Source: Coleofasciculus sp937127375 (GTDB lineage: Bacteria; Cyanobacteriota; Cyanobacteriia; Cyanobacteriales; Coleofasciculaceae). Taken from it: a stretch of DNA of 64,000 bases. The stretch is taken from NCBI GenBank assembly GCA_040218875.1, contig JAVJQP010000134.1. One strand, written 5' to 3'. Below are positions 22,760 through 32,154 of this stretch, piece by piece; within the stretch, counting starts at the first letter, position 1, and the number at the start of each line of letters is the position of its first letter. Position numbers and translations under genes: made by a program. The notes beneath the pieces were generated by a model. It had not been told where the DNA came from and did not search any database. It worked only from the letters and a program-made list of their open reading frames with translations.

Positions 22760-25360
22760 ATGGTATCCCTAACCCCCAGCATTTACCCCCAGGTAACCCT
22801 ACCCAACACCACTCCCATGGCTAGTGAACCCCTCGACTACCCGTTCCTCTTACTCACTCATCTCGTTTGTGCCGATCGCCAAATTCATCGGGAAGAGTCG
22901 AAACTCTTGCATGAGTTGGCAGATCAAACTCAGGTGGGAGAACAGACAATCCAGGAAATGGAGAAAATTCTCGCCCAAGAGAAAACCCTTCTCCCTGTCG
23001 AGAACATCGCCCAGCAAATCCCCCCCGAACAGCAACCCGAAGCGATGCAGCAACTCCTGGCGATCGCTTATGTCGATGGACTCTTTTCCCCCTTAGAACG
23101 GCAAATGATTACACAGGTGGCGCAAATTTGGCACTGGGATGCGACAGAGGTGGAACAGATGATCACTCAAGCCCAAACCCTGCAAGCCAACCGGGAAAAA
23201 GATAGGGAGTCTCACACCGAGAAACTCTCACTCAGCGCGATTTTACTCATGGGTGCAGAGTCTATCTTATCCCGAACTTTAATCGCTAAACTTGCCACCT
23301 TCGCCCCCGAAACTCTGGGACGCCGCATTGTTCAATTGCAACGGCAAATCCTTTTAGCCGGACCCGACTACGAAGAAGCGGTGCAACGCAATAGCATTAT
23401 CGCCAGGGAAGATTATCGCTTCACTGAAACCGCACTTCTGGATACTGAATCCACGTTAATCGGCTTAAATCAAACCCTAAAACTCACCCTAGAAAACCTC
23501 CAGAAAACCATTGATCAGCAGCCGACAAACCCAACCACGCAAGAACTGATCAATCAATTCAACCAAACCCAACAAACCCTAGCCGCCGAGATTGGAGAAG
23601 AACTGGACATTGTACGCGAATCCCTCTGGGCAAAACAACGCGCCTTGCACCATTTTAGTCTGGCGGTTATGGGAAAAACCAAAGTCGGGAAAAGTACCCT
23701 CCATGCGATTATTATTGGGGAAGGCTGGGAAGCCATTGGTAGTGGAGGACAGCGCACGACTCGCTTTAATCGAGTGTATGATTGGAAAAATATTCGCATT
23801 ATCGATACCCCCGGAATTGGCGCACCAGGGGGGAAAAGTGAAGAGGAAATTGTCGAAAGTGTGATTGAAGAATCGGATCTGATTTGCTATGTCGTCACCA
23901 ATGACAGCATCCAAGAAACCGAGTTTCAATTCTTGCAGCAGTTAAAAGCCAAGGCAAAACCCTTAATTATTCTACTCAACTTGAAATATAATCTGCGTGA
24001 TCCGCGTCGCTTAGACTATTTCCTCAAAAATCCCGATAAACTCTTTACCCTAGAAGGAAGTAGTGGAATTGCTGGACATATCGATCGCATCCGTCGTTAT
24101 GCCCAAAACCATTATGCCAACGACTATTTTGATATTATTCCCGTCATGCTGCTGGCGGCGCAAATGGCAAGCGAACCCGAACACCAAGCTAATCAAGAGA
24201 AACTACTCAAAGCTAGCCGCATTCAGGACTTTTTAGACTCCATCCGCGAATCCCTAGTTAAGCATGGTGCGATTCGGCGATCGCAAACGCTTCTGGGTTC
24301 GACTGTAGGTACGGTTGAACGCCCCTACCACTGGATGATTCAGAAACGTCAAAGCTATCAACAATTGAGTGCGACTCTCACCCGTCAACGGGAAACCTTG
24401 CAGGCGCAAATCAAAACAGCGGGTAAGGATCATCTGGAATTCCTCCAGTATCAAATTGGCAGCATTTTTCAAGATATTTTCAATAGTTTACCCGATTTTG
24501 CTGAATCCAATTGGAACTTCAGTCAGGAAAGTTTAAGACAAAATTGGGACTATAAACTGCAAGCGTTGCAAATTGATGATCGCCTGCAACATGCCTATCA
24601 AACAACGGTGCAAAACTTTAATCGAGATGTCGAAATTGCCTTGTCTGAACTGGGAACAGATTTACAATTAATCGCTCAGTTGGGGAGGGATGATTTTCAA
24701 TTTTTTCCGACTCCGGCTGCGTTATATAGTGATAATGCGGCAGAAATTGGCGGGAGTTTATTGAGACTCTCCCAAACCCTAGTCACTCATTTTAGTCCCT
24801 CGGTGAACAAGACGGTGATGATGGGGGCAGTGGTGCTGAATAGCATTTTAGGTATTTTTACAACCCGCGAACAAAAACGCCATTTTGCCGTTCAACGGTT
24901 GTCTAAGTTGTTAACGCCACAAATCCGAGCCAGTCAACGAAAAATTGAGGAACAAGCGGCTAATAATTTTCGCGATTATTACCACTATGCAGCCGGGAGT
25001 ATTATGCGATATATTGAAGGACTGATTCAAGAGTTTGATCTAATTTCCAAACAGTTTAACCCTTCGACTTCGCTCAGGGTTAACACCGAGCGAAGCCGAG
25101 GTGTTAATCAGCCTCAGCAACAACTCAGTAATACAATTAATCGGCTTAATAGGGCGTATAGTAAGCGGATTGTCGATTGGTGTCAAGGAAACTATGAACC
25201 CTTGACTGAAGCCGGAATTGACAAAACAGTTACCCAAGTGAAACGGGAGTTTGGCAAGCAGATTGATATTCAAACCAAATTTCAAGTCCGTTCTCATCTA
25301 GACAGCCAGGAGATTAATCGGATTTTGCAAGAAGATGTGTCGATGCATCGGCTTCAGTAG
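22760..25360 (+). CDS. Dynamin-like GTPase with N-terminal TerB-like domain
   Basis: 866 residues from the ATG at 22760; the frame is open from a GTG at 22679, and a further ATG at 22817 is also plausible. Residues about 20-150 look TerB/DjlA-like (LLTHLVCADRQIHREESKLLHELA, AIAYVDGLFSPLERQMI). The G domain has G1 MGKTKVGKST (about 303-312), G3 IIDTPGIGAPG, and a putative G4 LLNLKYN. A long helical region follows, with a short hydrophobic patch (VMMGAVVLNSILGIF) that could touch membrane like a dynamin paddle. Near residue 770 a palindromic repeat adds a T-S-L-R-V-N-T-E-R-S-R-G insert. A second GTPase follows 138 bases later; bacterial dynamins often come in such pairs. Confidence 0.85.
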   Translation: MVSLTPSIYPQVTLPNTTPMASEPLDYPFLLLTHLVCADRQIHREESKLLHELADQTQVGEQTIQEMEKILAQEKTLLPVENIAQQIPPEQQPEAMQQLLAIAYVDGLFSPLERQMITQVAQIWHWDATEVEQMITQAQTLQANREKDRESHTEKLSLSAILLMGAESILSRTLIAKLATFAPETLGRRIVQLQRQILLAGPDYEEAVQRNSIIAREDYRFTETALLDTESTLIGLNQTLKLTLENLQKTIDQQPTNPTTQELINQFNQTQQTLAAEIGEELDIVRESLWAKQRALHHFSLAVMGKTKVGKSTLHAIIIGEGWEAIGSGGQRTTRFNRVYDWKNIRIIDTPGIGAPGGKSEEEIVESVIEESDLICYVVTNDSIQETEFQFLQQLKAKAKPLIILLNLKYNLRDPRRLDYFLKNPDKLFTLEGSSGIAGHIDRIRRYAQNHYANDYFDIIPVMLLAAQMASEPEHQANQEKLLKASRIQDFLDSIRESLVKHGAIRRSQTLLGSTVGTVERPYHWMIQKRQSYQQLSATLTRQRETLQAQIKTAGKDHLEFLQYQIGSIFQDIFNSLPDFAESNWNFSQESLRQNWDYKLQALQIDDRLQHAYQTTVQNFNRDVEIALSELGTDLQLIAQLGRDDFQFFPTPAALYSDNAAEIGGSLLRLSQTLVTHFSPSVNKTVMMGAVVLNSILGIFTTREQKRHFAVQRLSKLLTPQIRASQRKIEEQAANNFRDYYHYAAGSIMRYIEGLIQEFDLISKQFNPSTSLRVNTERSRGVNQPQQQLSNTINRLNRAYSKRIVDWCQGNYEPLTEAGIDKTVTQVKREFGKQIDIQTKFQVRSHLDSQEINRILQEDVSMHRLQ
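25061..25101. repeat. Imperfect palindrome inside the dynamin-like gene
   Basis: ccttcgacttcgctcagggt...gagcgaagccgagg forms an 8-bp perfect inner stem (cttcgctc/gagcgaag) extended with one mismatch. It is in frame within the helical region and not conserved in character with the surrounding protein. Confidence 0.8.
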
Positions 25361-25500
25361 AGGAGGGAGATGAGGGAGATGAGGGAGATGGGGGAGATGG
25401 GGGAGATGGGGAAGTCAACATAAGACGAATGACGAATGACATAAGACAAATAACAAATGACATAAGACGAATGACAAATGACATAAGACAAAGGACAAAT
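25361..25500. repeat. G-rich 9-bp array followed by TGACATAAGACAAA array
   Basis: gagggagat/gggggagat units (25363-25411) lead into repeated acgaatgacataagacaaatgac units that continue to the start codon of the second GTPase at 25499. The array contains the only SD-like sequence (aaagga) there. Confidence 0.85.
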
Positions 25501-27178
25501 GACGAATCAATTTAAATCAGCGGTTGTCGCGTCTAAGTTAACGACAGCTTGTATCAAATTTGACAAATACCTGGCGAAAATAAATCGAACGCCTCTAACT
25601 GAAATTCGTCAAAAACTACGACAGGAACTTAATACCTATCGCCATCAAGGAATGCTGAGTGTTGTCGTAGTTGGACAATATGGCGCAGGAAAATCTACCC
25701 TGATTTCTGCGTTGACAGGGCGACGAGATATTGCCATTCATTCCGATATGACAACGGATCAGATCACCCGTTATAATTGGCAAGGAATTGAGGTCATTGA
25801 TACCCCTGGACTCTTTACAGAACGGCAGGATCATGATGAAATAACCTATAGCGCGATCGCGAAGGCGGATTTGTTGATTTTCTGTCTCACCTCGATGCTG
25901 TTTGACGCGATAACGGTGGAAAATTTTAAGCAGTTAGCCTACCATAAGGGCTATCGCTGGAAAATGATGCTGGTGATTAATAAAATGTCCGAGGAAGCGG
26001 GTGATGACAGTGAAAAAATGGCAAACTACCGCCGCAGTTTAGGTGAGGCTTTACATCCCTATAATCTGGATGAGTTTCCCCTATGTTTTATCGATGCCAA
26101 AGACTACTGTGAAGGAATCGATTCTGGGGATAAATTTCTCAGAGACGTGAGTCGTTTTTCCACATTCATTCAGACATTGGATACCTTGGTCGAACAGCGA
26201 GGGTATTTGACTCGCTTTGATACCCCGATTCGCATTGCTTTAAGCTGTGTAGATGACGCGCAGTTGCATATCAGTCGTACCACCGCACAAGATGCTGTAT
26301 TTTTAGAGATACTCACCCGCCTAACTCGCAGTCTACACCAAGAAGGCGATCGCCTGCGAACTAAAATTCAGGGGATAATTCTGCGCCTATCTGCTACGAT
26401 TACTCAAGAAGGCGATATCCTGCAAGTAGCCTTGGGTAGTCAACTGAACTTTGAACAATTGACTCAGCGGACTGAACTGAATATCCAAAACCATTATGAA
26501 CAAGCTTGCGAAAAAATAACCAATACCCTAAACCAGACGATGATATCCCTACACCAAACTATCTCGACAATCCTAAAAGGAAATTTGGTGCAAATTTTAC
26601 TGGAATCGTGGGAACAGGCTAAACAGGATAATGACAATTCAGGTAATTCTAAAAAGGCACAACGCATCCATCGTCAATTGCATTGGTTGAAAAGCTTTAG
26701 GGATACCGTTAAGGCAATGTCAGAAAACTATCCTCAAAATTTAGCCGAGTTTCAAGTTAAACCTTGGCAGTCGGTAGAAGCGATGACTCCAATTATCCAT
26801 ATTTCCCACTTCTTAAGTTCGGCAACGAGCATTTTCTCAGAGAAACCTGAACCGGATACTGGGGAATACCCAGGGCATAGAGAAAAACAAATGAACGATA
26901 TTATCCGTTATATTACCAGTCAATTTCAGGCAATTGCTAAACATCTAGAGAATCAAATTAACGCTCAACTCTGGACTGTAGAACAACAAACCTATCGAAA
27001 ACTGGAGCAACAGATTGGGGTCAAACGGCAGCAGGAACTAGACGCGATCGCGGGTTATAACAAAGACGTAAAACAATTAGCTGAAATTCGTCGTGACTTT
27101 GAGCGAATTTTGCAGTATATTAGCAAGGCGACAGTCGATTCCTCGACTTCCTCAGGAACCTTCCTCAGGAACGGGTGA
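25499..27178 (+). CDS. Second dynamin-like GTPase
   Basis: 559 residues. G1 GQYGAGKSTL (59-68), a G2-region Thr (SDMTTDQITRY), G3 VIDTPGLF (about 97-104) and G4 VINKMSEE are all intact. The remaining 350 residues are predicted helical with no membrane segment, ending in a Ser/Thr-rich tail. It resembles the soluble partner of paired bacterial dynamin-like proteins (LeoA/DynA type), which remodel or guard membranes; a defence role is possible but not shown. Same orientation and close spacing suggest co-expression with the TerB-linked GTPase. Confidence 0.85.
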   Translation: MTNQFKSAVVASKLTTACIKFDKYLAKINRTPLTEIRQKLRQELNTYRHQGMLSVVVVGQYGAGKSTLISALTGRRDIAIHSDMTTDQITRYNWQGIEVIDTPGLFTERQDHDEITYSAIAKADLLIFCLTSMLFDAITVENFKQLAYHKGYRWKMMLVINKMSEEAGDDSEKMANYRRSLGEALHPYNLDEFPLCFIDAKDYCEGIDSGDKFLRDVSRFSTFIQTLDTLVEQRGYLTRFDTPIRIALSCVDDAQLHISRTTAQDAVFLEILTRLTRSLHQEGDRLRTKIQGIILRLSATITQEGDILQVALGSQLNFEQLTQRTELNIQNHYEQACEKITNTLNQTMISLHQTISTILKGNLVQILLESWEQAKQDNDNSGNSKKAQRIHRQLHWLKSFRDTVKAMSENYPQNLAEFQVKPWQSVEAMTPIIHISHFLSSATSIFSEKPEPDTGEYPGHREKQMNDIIRYITSQFQAIAKHLENQINAQLWTVEQQTYRKLEQQIGVKRQQELDAIAGYNKDVKQLAEIRRDFERILQYISKATVDSSTSSGTFLRNG

Positions 27179-27229
27179 GGGGTGATTTGGTTCTTACTTT
27201 TCACGGGATTTGGAAAACCTCTCTCCAAA

Positions 27230-27281
27230 CCTCTCTCCTGCGAGGAGAGAGGCTTTGAATTCTCCCCCTTTTGAAGGGGGA
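27230..27281. repeat. Double hairpin after the GTPase pair
   Basis: cctctctcctgcgaggagagagg is a strong 10-bp hairpin at 27230-27252. It is followed by tccccctttt-gaaggggga at 27262-27281. The gggggatct-type continuation up to 27350 is a repeat common in cyanobacteria. It can act as a terminator for the preceding operon. Confidence 0.7.
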
Positions 27282-27421
27282 CGGAAGGGGGATCATAAGG
27301 GCGACGGGAGGGGGATCTAAAAGGGGGGAACGAGGGGGCTAGGGGGTTAGGTCTGATCTAGATTTTTCTAGATGGCGTGAAAAATCAGGATTTGGTTAGG
27401 TGGGAAATCAAGAAGGTTATC

Positions 27422-27676
27422 ATGGAGTTAAATACATTTTCTATTTATGCAAAAAACTCAGACAAGGGTCAACAGGTAAAAAGCCAAGTTGAGAAACAAG
27501 GATTTGAATATTCTGAGACTTTTCCTGACTTTATGATTACAGTAGGAGGAGACGGGACTTATTTAGAAGCGGAACGAATGAAACAGAGTTGGCATTGGCT
27601 TTTGGATAGCACACCCATTAATAAACTCCCATGCTGGAGAAGACTCAATATTGGGTTGAGACAGAAACTCAGTTAG
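27422..27676 (+). pseudogene. NAD-kinase N-terminal remnant
   Basis: 84 codons from the ATG at 27422. The first 50 residues (FSIYAKNSDKGQQVKSQVEK, then FPDFMITVGGDGTYLEAER) match the nucleotide-binding start of NAD/NADH kinases, with GGDGT at about 42-46. After that the sequence becomes unrelated (MKQSWHWLLDSTPINK) and ends. Full enzymes are about 250-300 residues, so more than two thirds is missing. It is best read as a truncated relic left of the repeat-rich segment 27230-27350. Confidence 0.7.
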
Positions 27677-27737
27677 TGGGGTAGTGATGACTGAACTCAT
27701 AAAACACCCTCCGTTACAGGAAACCTCAAAACTTGGT

Positions 27738-27800
27738 CGGGGCGGGTTTAGTTAAGTTAGGGGTTTGTGCCGAAACGTTATGGGTAAAACCCGCCCCTAC
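27738..27800. repeat. GGGCGGGTTT palindromic repeat
   Basis: cggggcgggtttagttaagtta...gttatgggtaaaacccgcccctac lies 53 bases from the site-2 protease stop, between convergent genes. Its right half (gccgaaacgttatgggtaaaac) also recurs, diverged, at 32234-32265. Confidence 0.9.
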
Positions 27801-27852
27801 AGATTGGCTTCTCAGACGCTTCAAAAGCGCGTCTCTACAATCCCCGCACCTC

Positions 27853-29388
27853 TTAACTACCAATACCCAAACGCACCGCTAACGCTGGCGTGAAAGGAAT
27901 CAATGTTGCCACCATTAAAAATAGCGCCACTAAGCCTAAAATAGCTCTCGTATCATCCGGTTCGGTAATTTCATTGAGACTCGGACGCTCCAAAGAACGC
28001 TGCAAAAACAAAATGATAATTGCCCAATACAAAATCAATGGATTCGAGGGATTTGCTAATGCCACAATTCCCAAGATGACCAATGTCGCAATCGTCGTGC
28101 GGCGAGCCGTTTTGCGTCCATAGATAGCCTGAACAACCCGCCCCCCATCTAACTGTCCGGCTGGCATTAAATTCAACGCACTAATCACTAACCCCAGCCA
28201 ACCCATAATAGTTAAGGGATGAACATCAACAAGGGGTGCTTGCAGAGAATTCCCCAAAATAATCCGGGCTAACCCACCAACCAAAACCGAACCTTGGAAA
28301 AATTGAGCCGGAACCTGAAAGGTACTGCCTTGATGAGACAAAACCAAGCCCAACAGCAGTAGGAAAACAGACGCAATCCCACCCGCCGCCGGTCCAGCTA
28401 AGGCAATGTCAAACAAGGCTTTACGGTTAGGAACCAATGATTCAAAGCGGGTAATCGCCCCAAAGGAACCAATTTGTAAACTGGGAATAAAAAATGGGAA
28501 ACTCAAGCGAACCTGATGACGCCGTGCTGCCCACAAATGACCGAGTTCGTGTACTGCCAAAACTGTGCAAATCCCCAAACCTAAGGGCAAGGTTTCCTTC
28601 ACCCGTTCAGGTGCAGTAAACAAATCAAAATTGAGCAAAAATCCAGCCGCTTCTAAGCTAGTCACAATGGTAGCCACCAGCAACACCCCCGCCAAAATTT
28701 TCTGGGGAATCGTTAGCGGTTGCGGATCATTGCTACTGGGTAGAACAATCACCACAGGTTTTCCTTCGGGATCTTCAACTAAAAAGAGTCGGTAGCGGTC
28801 ATCCAACCGTTGTTCTAAACTGGCAGATAAACGGGAATGCACCGCCTCAGGCTCACCGCCACGCAGATTCCCCTTAAATATCACCCCTTCCTGGTAGGGA
28901 ATGGTTTCTGTGGCAAAGAATGTATCGATACCAAAAATTCCCTGGATAGTCTTCAGATCTTCTGGCGAAATGGGTATAACTTCAGTCCCTGCCGGACTAC
29001 TACTCTCTGGTGATGGGGCGGTTGCTGAGGTGTCTTCTTGCGGTGATGCATTTTGACTGTCGTTGGGATCAGATTTCTCATGGAGTAACTGGTTGGCACG
29101 CTTCTGCAAGACGGCATCTTGACCTTCTTCCCGCAACCGTTTGCCGAGGAAAATATAGATCCCGGTTGAAACCACCAATAAAAACAAGATACCAACAATA
29201 TTCAGATAAATTCCGGCAGCCAATAGGACAAAAAATATCAGCCAGGGAACCGTCAACACGAGGGACTGCAACCAGGCGAGGATGCCGAGTCTGCCGTAAG
29301 TTCTGGCACGCCTATATCCCCAACCGATGACACCAAGGGCGACAAGGAGAAGTAAAACTGTTGCAGTCGTCTCTGATCCGTTGAACAT
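27853..29388 (-). CDS. Site-2 protease family (M50) membrane metalloprotease, EGY-like
   Basis: 511 residues from the ATG at 29388 (a TTG at 29412 is less likely). Two N-terminal membrane helices are followed by an acidic soluble stretch with Ser/Thr/Pro, a domain (about 150-230, TIQGIFGIDTFFATETIPYQ), and then the intramembrane protease core with the zinc motif HELGHLWAARR and the third ligand in NLMPAGQLDGGRVV. Several hydrophobic helices follow. This matches plant EGY1/cyanobacterial S2P homologues, which cleave membrane-bound regulators. Single gene, convergent with the NAD-kinase relic and 83 bases from murQ. Confidence 0.92.
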   Translation of the reverse strand: MFNGSETTATVLLLLVALGVIGWGYRRARTYGRLGILAWLQSLVLTVPWLIFFVLLAAGIYLNIVGILFLLVVSTGIYIFLGKRLREEGQDAVLQKRANQLLHEKSDPNDSQNASPQEDTSATAPSPESSSPAGTEVIPISPEDLKTIQGIFGIDTFFATETIPYQEGVIFKGNLRGGEPEAVHSRLSASLEQRLDDRYRLFLVEDPEGKPVVIVLPSSNDPQPLTIPQKILAGVLLVATIVTSLEAAGFLLNFDLFTAPERVKETLPLGLGICTVLAVHELGHLWAARRHQVRLSFPFFIPSLQIGSFGAITRFESLVPNRKALFDIALAGPAAGGIASVFLLLLGLVLSHQGSTFQVPAQFFQGSVLVGGLARIILGNSLQAPLVDVHPLTIMGWLGLVISALNLMPAGQLDGGRVVQAIYGRKTARRTTIATLVILGIVALANPSNPLILYWAIIILFLQRSLERPSLNEITEPDDTRAILGLVALFLMVATLIPFTPALAVRLGIGS

Positions 29389-29470
29389 GTTTAATGAAAC
29401 TTGTAGCAGCAAAAGCCAATAGTTCTACTGTAGCTGAGTAGGGAAGCTGCGGAAAGTCGCTGTTGATGAA

Positions 29471-30394
29471 TCACTCACCACTGTTCTGGTAACTGAGTAA
29501 GGCTTGTCTGAGATTTCCTTGCTGTTGACTCAACAGGCGATCGCAGACTGGGGCATCTTCTCCTGTCCAGTGCATCAGCAGTGCCAGTTTCACCCGGCGT
29601 CCGCTGCGTTCGAGTAAAAATCCGGCTTCGTCTCGACTCAGGTCAGTCAGGTCTTGTAGAATTCTTAAGGCACGGTCATGGAGTTTTTTATTGGTGACGG
29701 CGACATCAACCATGCGATTACCGTAAACTTTGCCGAGTTGCACCATCACACCCGTAGACAGGATATTTAATGCCATTTTGGTCACAGTTCCGGCTTTTAA
29801 GCGTGTCGAACCCGCGAGAATTTCTGGACCGACGAGTAAGCGAATATCTAAATCCACCTCATAACTGACTTGTTCAGCAGGGACACAGGCAAGCAAAATT
29901 GTCGTAGCGCCGCGTTGTCGTGCCGCTTGCAACGCCCCGCGTACATAGGGTGTTGTCCCACCTGCGGTAATGCCAACCACGACATCCAATTCCGTCACCT
30001 GACGGTGCGCGATCGCTTCGATGCCATCTTCTTCACGATCTTCCAAGTTTTCTGAACTTCGGATTAACGCCCCGGCGCCGCCAGCGATAACGCCTTGTAC
30101 CAGTTCGGGATGTGTACAAAAGGTGGGAGGACATTCAGCCGCATCCAGTACCCCTAAGCGTCCGCTAGTCCCTGCACCGACATAAAAGAGACGCCCTCCT
30201 TGTTTCAGGGCTTTTGCCGTGCGCTCAATGGCTTGTGCTAGTTGAGTTCTAACGGCAGCGATCGCCCGAATCGTTTCCTCATCCTCGCGATTAAACAAAT
30301 CCACTAACTCTAGCGAGGTGAGCTGGTCGAGATTTTGACTTTGAGGGTTTACCTGTTCCGTTAGCAGATAACCTCGTTCCTCCAACTTTTTCAT
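29471..30394 (-). CDS. murQ: N-acetylmuramic acid 6-phosphate etherase
   Basis: 307 residues, full length. The SIS fold shows GRLFYVGAGTSGRLGVLDA, ECPPTFCTHPELVQGVIAGG and SENLEDREEDG, all MurQ signatures, and GITAGGTTPYVRGAL. The enzyme removes lactate from MurNAc-6-P to give GlcNAc-6-P during peptidoglycan recycling. The ATG at 30394 opens MKKLEERGYLL. On the same strand upstream are a DUF3110 gene and a D-Ala-D-Ala dipeptidase, which fits a recycling neighbourhood. Confidence 0.95.
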   Translation of the reverse strand: MKKLEERGYLLTEQVNPQSQNLDQLTSLELVDLFNREDEETIRAIAAVRTQLAQAIERTAKALKQGGRLFYVGAGTSGRLGVLDAAECPPTFCTHPELVQGVIAGGAGALIRSSENLEDREEDGIEAIAHRQVTELDVVVGITAGGTTPYVRGALQAARQRGATTILLACVPAEQVSYEVDLDIRLLVGPEILAGSTRLKAGTVTKMALNILSTGVMVQLGKVYGNRMVDVAVTNKKLHDRALRILQDLTDLSRDEAGFLLERSGRRVKLALLMHWTGEDAPVCDRLLSQQQGNLRQALLSYQNSGE

Positions 30395-30515
30395 CTGATT
30401 TATTGTAAGTGTATTTCCGAACTACATTAAGTTCTGTAAATATTCCTCAAACCCTTAAGTAATGACAAATGACAAATGACGATCCCCACCGTTAACTTGA
30501 AATTTTCTCACCCAC

Positions 30516-30890
30516 TTACAAAAGTCCCTCTAGCTGACGGCGAATTCGATCCAGATCAGACATCTCTGGTTCTTGAGTTGGCGTCCCATCAGGTTGCCAG
30601 TCTGTTTTTTCCACATTTGTTTCCGGCGGTAATGCCAACATCCCGGTTTCAACGAGTTGGCACTCATAGCCGGCACTTTGGCAGAATTCTTCAATTTCCT
30701 CAACCTCCAGCGCTTCCACAGAAGGATTGGGGAAATCCTGGGCTTCCAGCATCCCGCCAAAACGGATGGCGTCATCCTCTGACTCAAACATCAACACCAC
30801 ATTGCGATCGCCGATTTGCAAGGTGTGAATCCCCTCGTTTTCGCTACGAGCATTGAATAAGAGAACATAGACTTGTTTCGGTGCAACCAT
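30516..30890 (-). CDS. DUF3110 domain protein
   Basis: 124 residues. It starts MVAPKQVYVLLFNARSENEG, with the DUF3110 hallmarks VVLMFESEDDAIRFGGMLEAQDFP and VEEIEEFC. The C-terminal 40 residues are acidic and Pro-rich (SDLDRIRRQLEGLL at the end). It is a soluble protein found across cyanobacteria and plastids, with no known function. It lies 121 bases upstream of murQ and 69 downstream of the dipeptidase on the same strand. Confidence 0.88.
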   Translation of the reverse strand: MVAPKQVYVLLFNARSENEGIHTLQIGDRNVVLMFESEDDAIRFGGMLEAQDFPNPSVEALEVEEIEEFCQSAGYECQLVETGMLALPPETNVEKTDWQPDGTPTQEPEMSDLDRIRRQLEGLL

Positions 30891-30959
30891 AACCTATTCA
30901 GATGGGAGTGATCGACAGACAAAAAAATCGTCTTTACCCAGAATATCGGTTTAATTCCC

Positions 30960-31664
30960 TTAATCACCAGCTACTCGACCATAACGAGCGATAAACCTCT
31001 GGCTGGGGTGCTGTTGATGGCACAACCACGCCCACATCTGATCGCCGCAGCAGAAGTGCCACCACTCCCCTGGATGACGCTGAAATCCTGCCTTTTGCAT
31101 GATATCCCGTAACAATTGCCGATGGGCATGATAGGGGAGGTGCAATTCTTGGGCGTAATAATCGGGATCAGAACGGGGTGAGAGTTCGTCAATCTCCGAT
31201 CCCATGTCAATCGTCTCATCCTTCTCATTAACAAGCGTAATATCCACGGCTGCACCCGTACTATGAGGTGGTGGGGTTAAGGGATCAGGACTCGGTAATG
31301 CCCAAATTTTATATACTTGCTGCCATATTTTCTGGCGTTCAGTTTCCGATAGAGTCGCTGGGTTGATGTTTTGCGATCGCACCACTTCAGCGAAGGTATG
31401 ATTAACCATAAATTCCTGAACCGCGACAGGACGATAGGCATCAAAAATCAGGATACGCCAACCCGGACATCGCTGTTGCAGGTCATGTTGAGCTGTGATT
31501 AATGCCTCTAACACTGTCTGGCGCAAATGGTAGGGAGACGTCTTCCCATAAGGAGCGCCCAGTTTTTCATAAGCATGAAGGGATTCCACCGCGAACCGCT
31601 CCAAGGGTATGGGAACGAGGGGTTCTCCACAGTCTCGAATCGGAATCTGGTAATAGGGTTTCAT
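30960..31664 (-). CDS. D-alanyl-D-alanine dipeptidase (VanX/DdpX family)
   Basis: 234 residues. The M15 family zinc site is visible: FDAYRPVAVQEF supplies the conserved Arg, HSTGAAVDITL the His and Asp ligands, and EWWHF the catalytic Glu and last His. No signal peptide, so a cytoplasmic enzyme that splits D-Ala-D-Ala from recycled peptidoglycan; here this is recycling and not vancomycin resistance, since no vanH/vanA are near. ATG at 31664, MKPYYQIPIRDCG. Confidence 0.92.
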   Translation of the reverse strand: MKPYYQIPIRDCGEPLVPIPLERFAVESLHAYEKLGAPYGKTSPYHLRQTVLEALITAQHDLQQRCPGWRILIFDAYRPVAVQEFMVNHTFAEVVRSQNINPATLSETERQKIWQQVYKIWALPSPDPLTPPPHSTGAAVDITLVNEKDETIDMGSEIDELSPRSDPDYYAQELHLPYHAHRQLLRDIMQKAGFQRHPGEWWHFCCGDQMWAWLCHQQHPSQRFIARYGRVAGD

Positions 31665-31680
31665 TGTTTTTGTCCGTGAT

Positions 31681-31760
31681 CATTAGTCCTTTGTTTTTTA
31701 GACTAATGACTCAAGACCGGTACAAGAAATCCCCTGACCGTCAGAACAAGCGCTCAGGGG
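31681..31760. promoter_or_regulatory. Two hairpins upstream of the dipeptidase gene
   Basis: cattagtc/gactaatg (31681-31708) and cccctga/tcagggg (31731-31760) form two stems 16-100 bases before the dipeptidase start. Either could act on its leader mRNA. No gene is seen between 31665 and 32264. Confidence 0.45.
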
Positions 31761-31949
31761 CTAAAGAATACAGTGTTTCCTCTTAGAACATATCCAACTC
31801 AAAGAGCGAAATAATCCGTATATTTCCGGAAATTTGCTGGATAGTTCGTTTGTATTACCGTAGAAACACGGAGAGTATTGTATCTTTTTATAAAGAAATA
31901 TTAAATTAATTGAAGATGACGGACTTTCACGGTAAGACCTGCAAGAAAA

Positions 31950-32007
31950 AAGGACTTACGTTTAGACACGGAGATACTGCTTAGATAACTCAATGACGTA
32001 AGTCCTT
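31950..32007. mobile_element. Short MITE-like element with AAGGACTTACG ends
   Basis: aaggacttacgt and acgtaagtcctt are perfect 12-bp inverted ends, 58 bp apart overall. I recall GGACTTACG as a frequent terminal repeat of cyanobacterial MITEs and insertion sequences. There is no coding capacity between them. Confidence 0.55.
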
Positions 32008-32154
32008 GATAAGTCGTATGTGCTTAACTACTATTGTGTATTTCTACTTACGTAATTTCCTCAGCAATAGTAATGATTCTTAATACGCAATTTAGCGGAT
32101 TTATCTTTCTTGGCGAAATCTGTAAAACTCACCTCTACAACTGGGCGGGCGCGA

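Noticed and set aside
30476..30856. 126-codon plus-strand frame over the DUF3110 gene
   Set aside because: Antisense to a recognised family; its start lies in a TGACAAA array.
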